A DNA stretch of 64,000 bases from Trametes villosa. Lineage: Eukaryota; Basidiomycota; Agaricomycetes; Polyporales; Polyporaceae. The first letter of the stretch is position 1. Each line of letters begins with the position of its first letter. The notes below the pieces were generated by a model. The model had not been told where the DNA came from and searched no databases. It saw only the letters and a list, made by a program, of their open reading frames with translations. Shown here piece after piece: positions 34,888 to 46,499 of this stretch. Made by a program: the position numbers and the translations under genes. The stretch lies in contig PUDQ02000001.1 in assembly GCA_002964805.2 (NCBI GenBank), forward strand, positions 8,580,001-8,644,000. Direction: 5' to 3'.

Positions 34888-35149
34888 AATCAAGATTTAT
34901 GCTATTCTTGAGTTTTCTCGCTGTCGCGCCCAAGGATGTATGCTGTGTCGTCGGCCGTCCTCTCTAGGATACTCTCTGCTGTCCCCAGACTGCTGAAGCC
35001 GCTTGTCTATCTGTGACTCGAGTGACGCGGTAAGTACTTCTCAATGCACCGACAGTTTGAATGGAGCGATCCGGCCTCAGGTGGATGAACACTTCCCTCT
35101 TCGACGCAACTCGTCGCCGGTTCGTGGCGCTACCAAGGACGGCGAACTC

Positions 35150-35300
35150 AATCCTGGAGTCTCCTTTGAGGCTCACGGCTACCGACTATGTCCTCGCCAC
35201 CGCCCTGGCTGGACGTTACCCTGGAAGGGCAGGCCCCTCGGGTTGCCATTCTCAGCGCAGAAGGCGCACAATCGCTGCATGTGAGACTATTCGTCTAGTT
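35150..35300 (+). pseudogene. Fragment of a subtype-B kinase-like gene (exon 1 only)
   Basis: FEAHGYRLCPRHRPGW and PWKGRP in one frame continue, after a shift in the GGGTTGCC region, as ILSAEGAQSLHVR in another. This is the end of exon 1 of the PKL2/PKL9 type (PKL9 has ILSAEDAQSLHV). The donor-like GTGAGA follows. No exon 2 or later exons were found downstream, so this is a relic left by duplication or deletion. Confidence 0.8.
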
Positions 35301-36033
35301 TCTTTTCTATCAAAACACTGATGGCACCCATTGTAGAGGCGCTCCGACTCGGAGCCGTCGTCATAGATCTTTCTGCTGCGATCTGAGGCGTATGAACATT
35401 GGCAGATGGCACCGCCCCTTCGTGCTTCATACGGTTCACGATCAGGCTTATGAGTCGAAGCTGCTCTTGTAACGACCAAAAATTACCACCAGAGCCGGCC
35501 CACTGTCAATGGCGAGTGCGGTGACTTCGAGACCCCATTGCCTGACGACACGCCTTCGCCGCGCGCGTTGTCCCTGCCGACGAGCCAGAATAAGCTTGAC
35601 AGATCGCAGCTCGCTCGAAGGCAGCCCCCATCCCCAGCCACTCAGGCTAGGAAAGCTGCCGCGTCGAGGGCCTCAGGCAAATCATACGTGACATTGGGTA
35701 TATACGTTGCTTCGGCGGATGCCAACCACGGCGACTCGTGTCACTTTAGACGGGATAGGTGCGCACCCACTGTGGTATGAAGCACTGCTGCTTCTTGTTG
35801 GTGATGTAAACTCATGCTCCCCTAACTTTCGGGGGGCTCTGATGTTCGATCGTACTCTGCCAGTTACGTTAAGAAGCGTCTCGCTCGTCTCTTCTATCCG
35901 GACGTTGCAGCGCAGCGGCCGACCTGTGCAGCGAGCGATTATCATGTTGTCGAGACTCGCCCTTGTTCAAATACCGCGTACCTGGAGCCCCAACGCCGGC
36001 CAACTTCACGCACTCTGCCTTCAATAAGCCCCC
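35301..36033. other. Spacer between kinase fragment and membrane-protein gene
   Basis: 733 bp with no recognisable gene. It marks the right edge of the second kinase block and includes the promoter of the downstream gene. Confidence 0.35.
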
Positions 36034-37473
36034 ATGCAAAGGCGGGCCATCTCACTCTCTATGCTGGTAGCGTTCGCACTACTCCAGTCGAACTCTCCTG
36101 GGGTCTTTGCCGACCCGTCAACCAACGCGACCTGCTTCAGTTCATACTCATGGGTAATTGGTATCAACCTTCGGTGCAGGCGCATGTACTGACGACCTAC
36201 GACGGGACGCCCCTGCAGATGAACAACGAGCGAGGACAATCTCCCTGTCTCGTCGCCGCGTACCTGCTCTCCCCATGTAGCACCTCTTCCTCGGGTAAGT
36301 GCAGACCCCGGACCGCTGGCCAAGATGCCGAACATGAGTGTTCACCAGGTGCCAATGTCCCCGCATTGAACGACTCACATTCGCTGTATAACTTCGCGGG
36401 CACGTCCCTCGACACGACGCCGTGTGTCTGTAACACCGTAACGTTCTCCATGCTCTACGCTTGCGCGACTTGCCAAGGGGCAGAGCTCGCTGTCCTGCCG
36501 TTGAGTCGCCGCAGTCACATCGTACTGATACGAGCAGCTAACCAGTATTCGCATGTCACCGCAGCTGGTACATCGTCTCGGAAAACTGCACCGCGCTTGC
36601 TACGTCCTTCCGCGACGACTCGGAATTGTACGGCAGCGCTGCTCCCTTTTGCGACTGTAAAAGGGCTGATGACTCTGTCCTCCCTCGTCGTACAGCTATC
36701 CAGAGCGGATATCACCCGACACCTCCGTCCCGCGCTGGGCGTATACTGACGTTACAGTGAGTTTTCCAGGCTTGTTGATGTCCTCAACTATCACGCTCAT
36801 CCGCCGCGCAGACCACTGGCCGTCTAGACATATCCCAAGCGAAAACATTCGCGTCGGAGCGTGAGTTTCCCAGCCACGCACACGCTAACGTAGGCATGCT
36901 GAAAGACCACAGATGAACCGGATGCCACCCTGTCGGGTTTCTACAACGCTTTCTCCCCGAGCGCAACCGCATACATCGGCCCCGCACCGGGATGGGAGGA
37001 GGGCGAGCAGTTGGCCGAGAACTCGCAGGGCGTGAGCGTGGGCGTAATCGTCGGCTCCGTGGTCGGCGGGGCCATCGGGCTGATCATGATCGTGACCGGC
37101 ATCATCTTCATCGTCCGGGCGAGTCGCCGCAGAAGAAAAGCACTCGCAATCCTGGAAGGCCCGAGCGTCCCGTCCAAAGAGTGCGGAGAAGCGTGCGACG
37201 ATTCCGGTGCACTCGGGTCGGGGGCGAAGCTATACGTGCGTGATCTTGTTCGCGCTCGAGGTAGACGGCGGACGCTCACCAATACACGTCCAGGATCCTG
37301 ACGACCCCGCCACTTACCCGTCGCTGCTGTCCTCCGACGCGCTACTCAGCGGTAAGGCGACCCCGCAGGCAGGCGTGGCAGCGAGACTGGACTACGCCGC
37401 GGCGACACCGTGGGAGTCCGCACGATCTGCGTCTCAGGCAGCCCCTGCTTACCCGGGACGACCAGAGGTGTAG
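36034..37473 (+). CDS. Single-pass membrane protein, Agaricomycete Cys-rich ectodomain family
   Basis: Eight exons: 36034-36153, 36219-36294, 36349-36499, 36565-36627, 36696-36756, 36812-36860, 36913-37235, 37294-37473 (1023 nt, 340 aa). A signal peptide is clear (SLSMLVAFALLQSNSPGVFA). The ectodomain has paired cysteines: NERGQSPCLVAAYLLSPC, CVCNTVTFSMLYACATCQ and SVPRWAYTDVT. A glycine-rich transmembrane segment (GVIVGSVVGGAIGLIMIVTG) is followed by a basic stop-transfer (RASRRRRKAL) and a cytosolic tail beginning DPDDPATYPS. This architecture recurs widely in Agaricomycetes; its function is unknown. The 5' donor at 36500 (GTTGAG) is atypical but restores the frame. A second member lies at 57.8-59.2 kb on the other strand. 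Confidence 0.85.
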
Positions 37474-37598
37474 AGGGTGTAGCTGGTTTAATCGCGGTCT
37501 AGATTGTTGGCGGAGACGGTGCGTGGCATCGACTGTCGGTATGTGCATACAGTATCGCCTGGGTTATATTCTCGCTTCTCATCCATCTCGGCGGTGTA

Positions 37599-38575
37599 TC
37601 ACAAGCCGTGCGGTCGAAGCCGCACCAACGCCTCGAGCGCCTCCCGCGTGTGCTCCCGCTCGTCCTTGATGATCTGCGAGAACTGCTTGAAGTTTGGCTT
37701 GTCTGCGTCGACTGGAACGATGTTTCAGCGCTACGTTATCCGGGCTGCAGACGAGTTGGAGCACACCTTGTAGCTCGAACGACGCGCTTTCACTGGTAGT
37801 GATTTGCGCACCGGCCTGACTCATCCGACTCAGGGATGCCCCGACCTCGTCTCGATTACAGCTCGAAACACCGTCCGCGAGTACGTGCACGTCGTATCCC
37901 TGTGCGAGGAGGTCTAGTGCAGTCTGTAGTACACAGACGTGTGCCTGTGGTGGCGTGATAGATGAACACGCAAGAGATCGTCGGGAAAGGCACAAGTTAG
38001 TGTTCCCATGCGACAGAAGACGTGGGTAAACGTGGATACTGCGCACCTCGATGCCGAAGAGGACGACCGACTTGAAGTTGTGCTCTTTGAGTACTGCCAG
38101 CACGGGCGGGATCGCCATTGAGAAGGCGGACTTGGTGTGCGTGCCGAGGAAGAGGTCTCCGAGCGGCGCGGGGTCGAGCTCCGGCGCGGTTTCGCCTAGT
38201 GCTGTCGCCCGGAGAGCAGGGCGAGGTCAGCAATGTCGGCACCGCTACCGTGTGGACATGGAGGTCTCACCGCGCGGGTTCTGTTCTGTTATGAGAACGG
38301 GGACTTCAAGAACCTGTGAACATGCGGGTGAGCTCGTGCGCCTTCCACGTGAGAGAACTTCGGCTCGCACTTTTGCTACTCTGAACATCTTGCGCGCGGT
38401 CGCCACCACATGGTCAAAGCCGTACACAAGTGGTCCTAGGCCGCAGTAAGAATCAGAATCAGATGTAGCGATCTTCGTGGAGGCCAATCTTTGACGTACT
38501 GAATCTTGTCTGGATGTCGCAGGCGAGGAAGACGGTGCGGCCTGGGATGAGCCTGACAATAGATCTGGTGGCCAT
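37599..38575 (-). CDS. Isochorismatase-like hydrolase (ISOC1/2 type)
   Basis: Six exons: 38575-38500, 38435-38371, 38313-38271, 38201-38047, 37944-37767, 37711-37599 (630 nt, 209 aa). The fold is a cysteine-hydrolase of the isochorismatase superfamily. The expected triad is visible: Asp20 (FLACDIQTRF), Lys85 (GTHTKSAF) and Cys117 (EAHVCVLQTALDL). Other family motifs are LEVPVLITEQNPRALG and YDVHVLADGVSSC. The length is typical of eukaryotic ISOC1/2-type proteins, whose substrate is not established. It converges with the membrane-protein gene (125 bp between stops) and is divergent from the coiled-coil gene. Confidence 0.92.
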
Positions 38576-39111
38576 AGCGTGTTCTAAAAGTAAGATGAGG
38601 GTATTTAGCAAGCTGCGTTGCTGCCCTTTAGGTTATTATAGCAAAGCGTTGAGTGCGATGACGCGAGAGTGAGTGTGGGGTATTGGTTTGGTGGCCCAAA
38701 GATCGACCGATCGAGTCTTGCCAAGCTGTTGTGGGGGAAAGTTCTAGGCCACCGGCGCTGCTGCTCTGACCATCTCCCTTCCGTTCGCAGACCGACGGAG
38801 GCAGTTGACATCCCAAACAAATGCAAGAGACATTGGAGACATATATGTTCATCAGGCGTCGAACATACGGGTCGATGTACAGAGCCTGGCGTCTGCCAAT
38901 TAAACCGGCGCCACGTGGCGGTCGGGGATTGCCGGGGAGGTATTTGTGGGAGGACGAGGGTTCGGTTTGTTCAGGCCCCGGCTTGCCATCTCCCCTCTCG
39001 TCCGCGTCGGTGTCCTGGTCCTGCCCTTCCTTTGGTCCCTCACAATCCATCTCGGAACTGTCTTTCGTTTTGTATCAAGTAACCCACAAAATCTCATATA
39101 TCATTGACACC
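38576..39111. other. Divergent upstream region, isochorismatase and coiled-coil genes
   Basis: 536 bp between two start codons, presumably both promoters. No clear TATA box or other gene was found. Confidence 0.45.
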
Positions 39112-42100
39112 ATGGACCACGCCCGAGTCGCACCCGAGACCGGAGTCGACGCCGAACGGATGAGAGTACGTATACGCGATCTTACCCGCCCTTGCGCTTC
39201 ATCTTACCGAGCATACCGCCGGCAGATGTCCTCGTTCAGCTTTGGCAAACCTTCGTCGTCTTCCGACACCAACCTGGCCTCCAAGCCCGCCCGCCATTCC
39301 CGCTCCCACTCTCGCAACAGTTCCGTCTCAACACCTATGCCTTTCGCTCCGCCAGCACCCTCCCACGCCTCTCTGTCGTCTGTCAGCGACTCGCCTCCTC
39401 CGTCCCCGACGAGGAACTCGATTAGCGGCTCCAAACGGAACTCCCATCACCGACGACGCTCGTCGGTCTCGACACGTCGTGAATCCGCTGATATGATGGG
39501 CGTCTCCCTCCCAACTCTCCCCCAGTCGATCTCGGAGGACAACATCAACTTTGGGGACAAGGACTCTGTCCGGCGCCGTGCTCTATGGGCGCTGGAGGGG
39601 AAGCCAGATGCTGGAAACTTTTCGGTGGAGATACCTGAGCTGGATGCGCCCGAGGTGCCCAAGCGAAGCTTTGATTTTTGTGCGTACCTTTCACCTGCGG
39701 AGGATGTCCTGGAGCCTGCGGGATGTGTTCCAAGTGACGGAGGGTGATCTTAAGGACGTGATACGCGCCTCTCAAGATCCTCGCCAGTGGGTAGTCACTT
39801 GAATGTCATACTTTGGCCGCTCGGGGCGTGGAGCCTGTACCAAACATGTTCCGCGGAACACATCTCTCAGCCCCCGCGATTTTCTGCACCTGCGTCATTG
39901 CAAGCTGATCTCAATATCCCTCAGCTTCCAAGCCTTCGTTCCCGCCTGGCGTGGGAGCTGGTTTTGGCGGAGGGCTGAACACTCTGATGGGGAGCAAGCG
40001 TGACTCCAAGTTCATGGCATCCTCTCCTTCGAGCGAGGTGCTGGGGATCCTGGTCGAGGAGGAAGAGGAGGAAGAGGAAGATGCGCAGGAGATCGCCTTC
40101 AGTCCTGTGCAGGAATCGCCCGTTGCCGTTACGGCGACTTCCCCTCCCCCGGCTTCGGCCCGCCATCGACCTGCAAGCCTCAACCTTCGGCCCCTGTCGC
40201 TCGCTTTGAACAATGCAGTACTGGCGTCGAATGGTGACCTCCCGACCCCGTCACCTACCCCCAGCCCTCGTCCTGGTCTGAAGTCGTTGACCCTTCCGTC
40301 GTCGCACAGCCTATCAGGTCTCAGCAGCAACACCGCGTCGAACAAGCGGCAGTCGCTCATCATGGCCTCACCTGACCCGTCCTCGAACAGCTTCGGCCGT
40401 CGCCCCTCGCTGAATCTGTCCATGGACACCGGTGCAGTCGCGCCTCCCCCGAACCGTCGCAGCAGCATCACGTACGTGTCGTCCGGCGACGCCCAGCTGA
40501 TGTCCATGCATGGCCTTCCGACCCCGGAGATGACCCCCACGTCAAGCACGATCGACCGCCGCAGGTCCACCTCCACTTCCAGCACGAGTAGCTTTGACAT
40601 GGATCATCTACGTGGACGTCCCCTCTCCGCGTCTGAGCAGCATTTTCTATTCCAGGCTCACCAGACGCTCGTCCAGCGCATCACCGAACTCGAACGCGCT
40701 CTTAAGCGCCCGGGTCCTCGCTCGCGCCCCGTCTCGAGTGCCTCGGACGTCTCGTCGTCGTCAACGGCTCTGTCGGAGCCCTCCGACGAGATGTTGCAAC
40801 TCATCGCGGACCTCAAGTCTGAGCGGGACGAACTCAAGAAGGACGTTGACGGCTGGCGCGGTCGCGTCGCGGACATGGAGCGCCAGCTTGACGTGCATGC
40901 AAAGCGCCTCGAGGCTGAACGCCGCGACGCGTGGGTTGCCAGACAGCGTTTCGGCCTTCTCGAGGTTGAGAAGTCGACCCTGGAGAAGCATCTCTCGGAG
41001 AAGACGGCGCTGGCCGAGGAGGCCCAGGTGAAGTACGAGGCCGCCCAGCAAGACCTCCAGAAGTCCCAAGAGGAGGTCGCCCGCTTGTCTGCCGAGGTCG
41101 GGCGAATGCGCGGGGTGGAGGACGAGTGCGCGCGACTCCGAGCTGAGCTCCTGCAAGAGAGGAGGCAGCGCGAGGAGATGGAGCGCGAGCTCGAGCACGC
41201 CGGTCTCCTCGATACCCCCCGCCCCTTCAGCGCGACTGTCCACCCTATCCCCAGCGCTGTCTCGCGCACGATGATGTACGCCAAGAGCCGTGGCCTCGGC
41301 TTCCGCTCGATGGACTCGGAGATCACCGACGTCGAGTCTGTGGACGACAACCGCGGACCGGAGCTCAAGGTCGTCGAGGAGGTCGACGAAGACGACGATC
41401 ACGAGAGCATGTACGATGACGACGATAACGAACTCGCAGGGTACGAGGATGAAGACGAGAACGACGAGTATGCTTTCCCGACGACCTCCTCGTACGGTTC
41501 TGTCGCGGACTACTCTCGCAGCAGCACCCCGCGGCTCTCCGGGGACTCAACCGACTCGGCGCCCGCGCTGGTCCTCAGCCGCTCGCCCTCCGAGTCGCCC
41601 TCCCCCCTCCCTACACCCGCGGAGCCGACGCACGCACGCAACGCCACGCTGTCTAAGGCGTGGTCGTTCCCGAAGGGCCCGGCGGCCGTAGTGCAGCGCG
41701 AGCGCGAGGAAGTCGACCACTTCTTCGGGTGTTTGGAGGACATGGACGCCTCGCCCCCCTTGGGCTCGAAGCTGCGCTCGATCGAGAGTGGGAAGAACCT
41801 GTTCGCCCAGGCTCTGGCGGACTTCGAGGATGACATGCCGCCGTTCTTCATTCCTGCGGATATAGGCGAGGTTGTTGTCTCTCCCGAAATTGACGCATCG
41901 CCTCGCATTCTCGACGTCGTCGTCGAGGAAGAGGAGGAAGAGGACGAAGAAGAAGACGCCTCCCTGGATGACAGTCAGGACTGCGCCGACAACGCGGACG
42001 AGGAGTTCGTCGGCGAGGAGGACGAGGGCGGCATCAAGTTCACTTTCGGCCCGCCTCCCTCTGACTACTGCCCTGACGCGGACACGAGCACCCCCGACCT

Positions 42101-43155
42101 CACTATGTCGTCCACTCCCGAGTCCGTGAACGCGTCCCGCCTGGTCTTTGAGCCGCTGGACGAGGACGAGGCCGACTCGAGCTTCATGTTCCCCCAGATG
42201 AAGTCGCAGCGCGCTAGCCCTCTGCCCTCGGCTATTCCCCGTCTGAGGTCTCCGTCCCCGTCGAAGCCGCCTGCTCCTGCTGCTTCAACTTCTACGCCCG
42301 TCAAGGCCGCCTCTCCTCATTCACTCCCCCGTATCATCACCTCTCCCGCGTCCTTCTCCACCCCGCCCTCTAGGCGGGCTTCGACCATCCCCACCTTCCT
42401 CCCCCAGCCCCGTGCCTCCGCCCCGCAGACGCCCTCTCCCACTTCCCTCGGCAAGGTCGCGTCGTTCATCCCGCAGCCGAAGCGCGCGTCTACGTCCCCG
42501 CGGCCGAGCGCGATCCCCGTCATGTCCCCTCCCACTCCCAGTAGGCTTCCGTCCCGCGCTCCCGTTGCGAGTATGTGTATCTGATTCACTGTGTGGGCCG
42601 GTGTTTACAGCCGATGCCGTTTCTAGGTACGCAGGCGCCGTCACGTCCCGCCCCCCTCCCCCGGCTGCAGCTATGAAGGCACCCGCCCTTCCTCCCCGCC
42701 CCGCCGCGTCCGTTCTCGCTGCCGACTCGCCGAAACCCTCAGAGTTCCAAGTTTCCTCGTCTACTCCTACGTCCCCGTCGCTCCTGTCTATGTCCCCTAC
42801 GCTTGCCCGCCTGTCGTTCCAGGCATTCACGAACTTCATACCCGTACCGTCGCTGCTGTGGTCCCCGCGTTCCAACGGCGGATGCTTCGATGCCAGCGCA
42901 AGCGACTCGAGCGTGTCCAGCTCGGGGTCCGCAAGCCACGCACGCAGCGACTCTTCGTTCGTGAACGCCTCTACGACCGCCGTTGCGATGCCGCAGGCTG
43001 CCAGGGAGCGCACGTTTGTCCAGAAGGAGAAGCAACTCGAGAAGCTCCGGGTTCGGCTCGAGGAGGAGCGCAAGCGTGGCGCCCAGCCCGCCAGCGCTGT
43101 CACCGGGCTCGGCTTTGAAGTGAGGAAACCGCAGCCAGAGGTTTTGAATATCTAA
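39112..43155 (+). CDS. Large Ser/Pro-rich coiled-coil protein, function unknown
   Basis: Four exons: 39112-39165, 39226-39679, 39925-42570, 42611-43155 (3699 nt, 1232 aa). The N-terminal third is Ser/Pro-rich and probably disordered, with a run of acidic residues near 213. A long coiled coil spans about residues 455-600 (LQLIADLKSERDELKKDVDG; EVGRMRGVEDECARLRAEL). Acidic and Ser/Pro-rich segments follow, then a short coil at the C-terminus (EKQLEKLRVRLEEERKRG). The composition suggests a cytoskeletal or polarity scaffold, but this is inference only. The second intron is unusually long (245 bp) and contains an exon-like open segment. Codon use is strongly biased to C/G-ending codons, as in expressed genes. 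Confidence 0.8.
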
Positions 43156-44270
43156 GTTATTGGGTGCGTCGTCCGTAACACTCCCTTGCGATCTGACAGG
43201 CTGACAGCTAACTGGCATATAGCGCGTCCGTTCCATCATCCTCATACATGCCGTTCACGTCAATTCCATCTCACGGACTTGTCGCTTTGTCTGCTCTGTC
43301 TCACACCCCCTGTTCCATATCATGCCCTCCCCTCCACCCCATGGACTGAACGCTCCATGATCCCCCCCTCCCCTCTCCTCGGACTGCCCCTGCCCCTTGT
43401 ATTCCCATTACCCCTCCCGATATCCCCTCCCCTTTGCGTTCAGTTCAGTTCTCTTCTGCCCCGCATCGCTACGACGCCCGAGAGCCTGTGGCTCTCCGCC
43501 CCCGCTGCCCGATGGCCTGTGTGCCGCACGGGCTGCGGCCGGGCCGTGTACGACTACCCTCTTTATTGCGCGCCCCACTCGCGCCTGCATCTCCGTTTGT
43601 TCGATACGCCGATTTACTGGTCGATGAAGTACACCCCCACGAGCACGGCGTGCGACCCACGTCGCTGTCGCTGTAGCCTGTCGCTACCTTTTCCCGGCGG
43701 CCGTAGGGGCGCATGGCCGTTATGCTTCTGATATGATTCTTACATGGTTATATGGTAACGTCGCTCCCACTGTGGCCTGGCGAAGTTCTGCGTGGGCATT
43801 AGAGTAGTGGGTGAGAACCGCGAAGAGTGTACTCCCGGTCTGAGTTTCCTCCCTTGAGGAGACACTCGTCTTTTCAGCACCTTGCCATGGCCGACCGCCC
43901 AACGTCCTCGAATATTTTGTCTGCACTATGCCTTTGATCGACTTTGGAGACTGTTCAGGTGCCTATATACCATCAGCCTCACCGGCACATTGGAGAGATG
44001 GCGGATAAAGTGGATAAAGACATGAGTTCTTGTGCGCACTCAAGACTGTAGGCTCAGAACGTTGTGCTGCCAGCTTGCGTTGATACCGCGGCGATGGGAG
44101 GGTATACAGTGTAGTAAATTTCATGACGAAACAACAGCGAGAGGGAGCGAGAGCTTTGTATATCCGTGCATCCAGGAACCAAGAAAACAACACGACACAG
44201 GGGCTATATGGGAGCATCACGAAGGGGAGGTATCCAGGCAGTGGGAATCGGTTCGCATACTCCAGGCGAG
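43156..44270. other. Spacer between coiled-coil gene and PKL9
   Basis: 1.1 kb. A CT-rich segment (43310-43450) and open frames around 43400-43730 follow the coiled-coil stop and are probably 3' UTR. Nothing recognisable. Confidence 0.35.
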
Positions 44271-45634
44271 TCAGGATTTCCACCATCTGAGGACGGCGGC
44301 GACCTTGAATTAGAGGCGGTCAGTCACCCTATTGAGCGCGCAAGGAATGGAATGGGGAAGGATGAACTTACGCCAGCCACAAGTTCATAAAACACGGTGG
44401 CGGTCCAGTGCTCCTCGCGAGGGCGGAGCCGCCAGTACCTCTGCATCGAAGGTAGCCGTCGACGGATCGCTTTCCACTCCCGGAGCGCTTCTACAGCGTT
44501 CGGGCGGCCATCTGGATTCCGACTGAGCATCCGCGCGATCAGCGGGATTAGCACCCCGGCGTTCGAGTATTTCTGTGCCGAACCAGTAGTAAGCACCAGG
44601 GAAGCGGCTGTGCTTCGGACACACGCACCTGAAGAAACTCTTGGCGGAATAGGTTCCCAATGATGAAGATATCGGTTTTGAAGGGGTCGTATGGGACGGT
44701 ATCGGAAAGCTCGGGGACTTCGTCGTCCAGGCCCCGAGTTCCGAGGACAAGCCGGGGCTCTTGTTCCGAAGGGAACCGTGAAGAGATCCCAAAGTCAATG
44801 AAGTAGTACTTCACGGGCACGTCGACGCGGTGTAGAACGGGAGCGAGTCCCGATAGGTCGGGCAACATAGTCTCCTTCATGGGGTGGAAACCCTTGGGAA
44901 ACATGGCCGAGGCGTCCATCATTATGTTCTTGTAAGCACAGTCGCTGTATAAACGCGGTCAGCCATGCGTCCTTGACAACCCGTGATGTCCTCAAACTCA
45001 CCGGTGGGCTACGCCGTGGTCATGTAAGAAGACTAGACCCTGTGGTGAGCCTATGAGCAATCGTCTGCTATGCATCAAACGTCAAGCACAAGTCACCTCA
45101 AGAATTTGCTGTCCGCATTCCATCAAGTCCTCCATGAGTTCGAAGGCAGGAAAGCTGATGTATCGAAGATAAGGCATCACGACGAAGCAGGTTTCGGGAT
45201 CGGACGGGTCATAAATGACGTCCAGCAGAGGTACACAACGGTTGTGCGGATCTTGCAGCATTTCCGGGGACGAAAGATACCTCAGCAGCTCGAGCTCCTG
45301 CGAATCGGGCCTTATTTTCTTGATATACACCAGTTTCCCGTCGGATGCGCGCCGAGCATCTATGACGTTCACCCTGGCCTGGGGAGCGTCAGTATACTGA
45401 ACAGAGAATAGGGTAGACCAATGAGCCCACATGCAGTGATTGTGCATCTTCCGCACTCAGAATCGCAATCAACGGTTTGCCCTTCCAGGACGGCGTCCAG
45501 CCAGGGCGATAGCGAGGGCGTAGTTGGTAGCCGTGAGCCTCGAAGAGAAAGTGCTTATCCGCCCAGTAGATTTCTACATCTCGTAGGCGTTCGAGGGGCG
45601 AGGTGTCGATATTCCTCGAGCGTTCACTAGGCAT
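44271..45634 (-). CDS. Kinase-like protein PKL9 (subtype B)
   Basis: Six exons: 45634-45431, 45378-45097, 45039-45002, 44944-44629, 44572-44372, 44303-44271 (357 aa). YQLRPRYRPGWTPSWKGKP and ILSAEDAQSLH at the N-terminus; ARVNVIDARRASDG opens exon 2; VAIK-type Lys in LVYIKKI; Glu in SQELELL; HR/DCAYKN; DFG in YFIDFGISSRF; VPELSDTVPYDPFKTDIF. The C-terminus VAAVLRWWKS parallels IIAVLRAWGSG of PKL2. It is the closest intact relative of the fragment at 35.2 kb and the only apparently intact gene of the third kinase block. Confidence 0.88.
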
Positions 45635-46499
45635 ACCGTAGCTTGAGACGCAGCAGTCCGTGAAGTATTGCTCGACCTAGAGGGAGGGTTAGAAAGTAGT
45701 ACTGCTTAGTACCGCGCACGTCCATACATTATATGAGCCCTCGCCGGGTGGTAGGTTTGTGTTCTACACTTATTGTTTGACGCAGACTGGTTGCCGTGAC
45801 TAGTGCGGCACAGACGAGACAATTGGAGAGTTTGGACTCCGCCTGACTCTCAGATCTCAGCGCTACTGCACTGCTCGCAGTCGTATCTCCGCTGATAGGA
45901 GGCTCGAGCTCGTTAAGAAGCGGCATGTGCGACGGGCACACGACTGAAGGAACTCTTGTGGGATCTGAGGACATCCTGCTTCCGCTGTTCCCTGGTGGGG
46001 AACCTCGGTGGGCGTCATTCTGCCTGGGGGCTCTCATGGACGCTGCGTGTTATTCTCTTGTGGTTTGTGTGCCCAGGTCGTCCTGCCGTCGCTCCGAGTC
46101 GAGACGGCAATGTAAGCCCGAGTCGACACACAGAACGGCGTTGCATCAATCACCGCTGAACATGAGAAACACGGACGGCGGTGGCCCTGCCAGTAGAGGA
46201 GCAGCAACGTCTTTATGTCACCTTCAATAATCCCAGACTACCTTTTCGACGGGCCACAAGTGTCAAGCGGGAAAGCCACGGCCGGATGCGATGTATACGG
46301 AAGTAGGGTATCACTATGATTGAGATAAGTGCACTTGGTGGCCAGAGATGCAGCCGGTCGGCCCTGGGATTGACATTGAAACCTCACAGCGAGATACAAG
46401 CGGTAGGGGGCAGGACAGTGCAGAAAGACAGCGATATCGATAGCGCGCGGTGATCCAAGAGAGGGAGAGCCAGCTCGGGTATAAGAACTTACAATCCGC
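45635..46499. other. Spacer between PKL9 and PKL10
   Basis: 865 bp, presumably the PKL9 promoter and the PKL10 3' flank. Open frame 45925-46230 has no recognisable motif. Confidence 0.35.
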
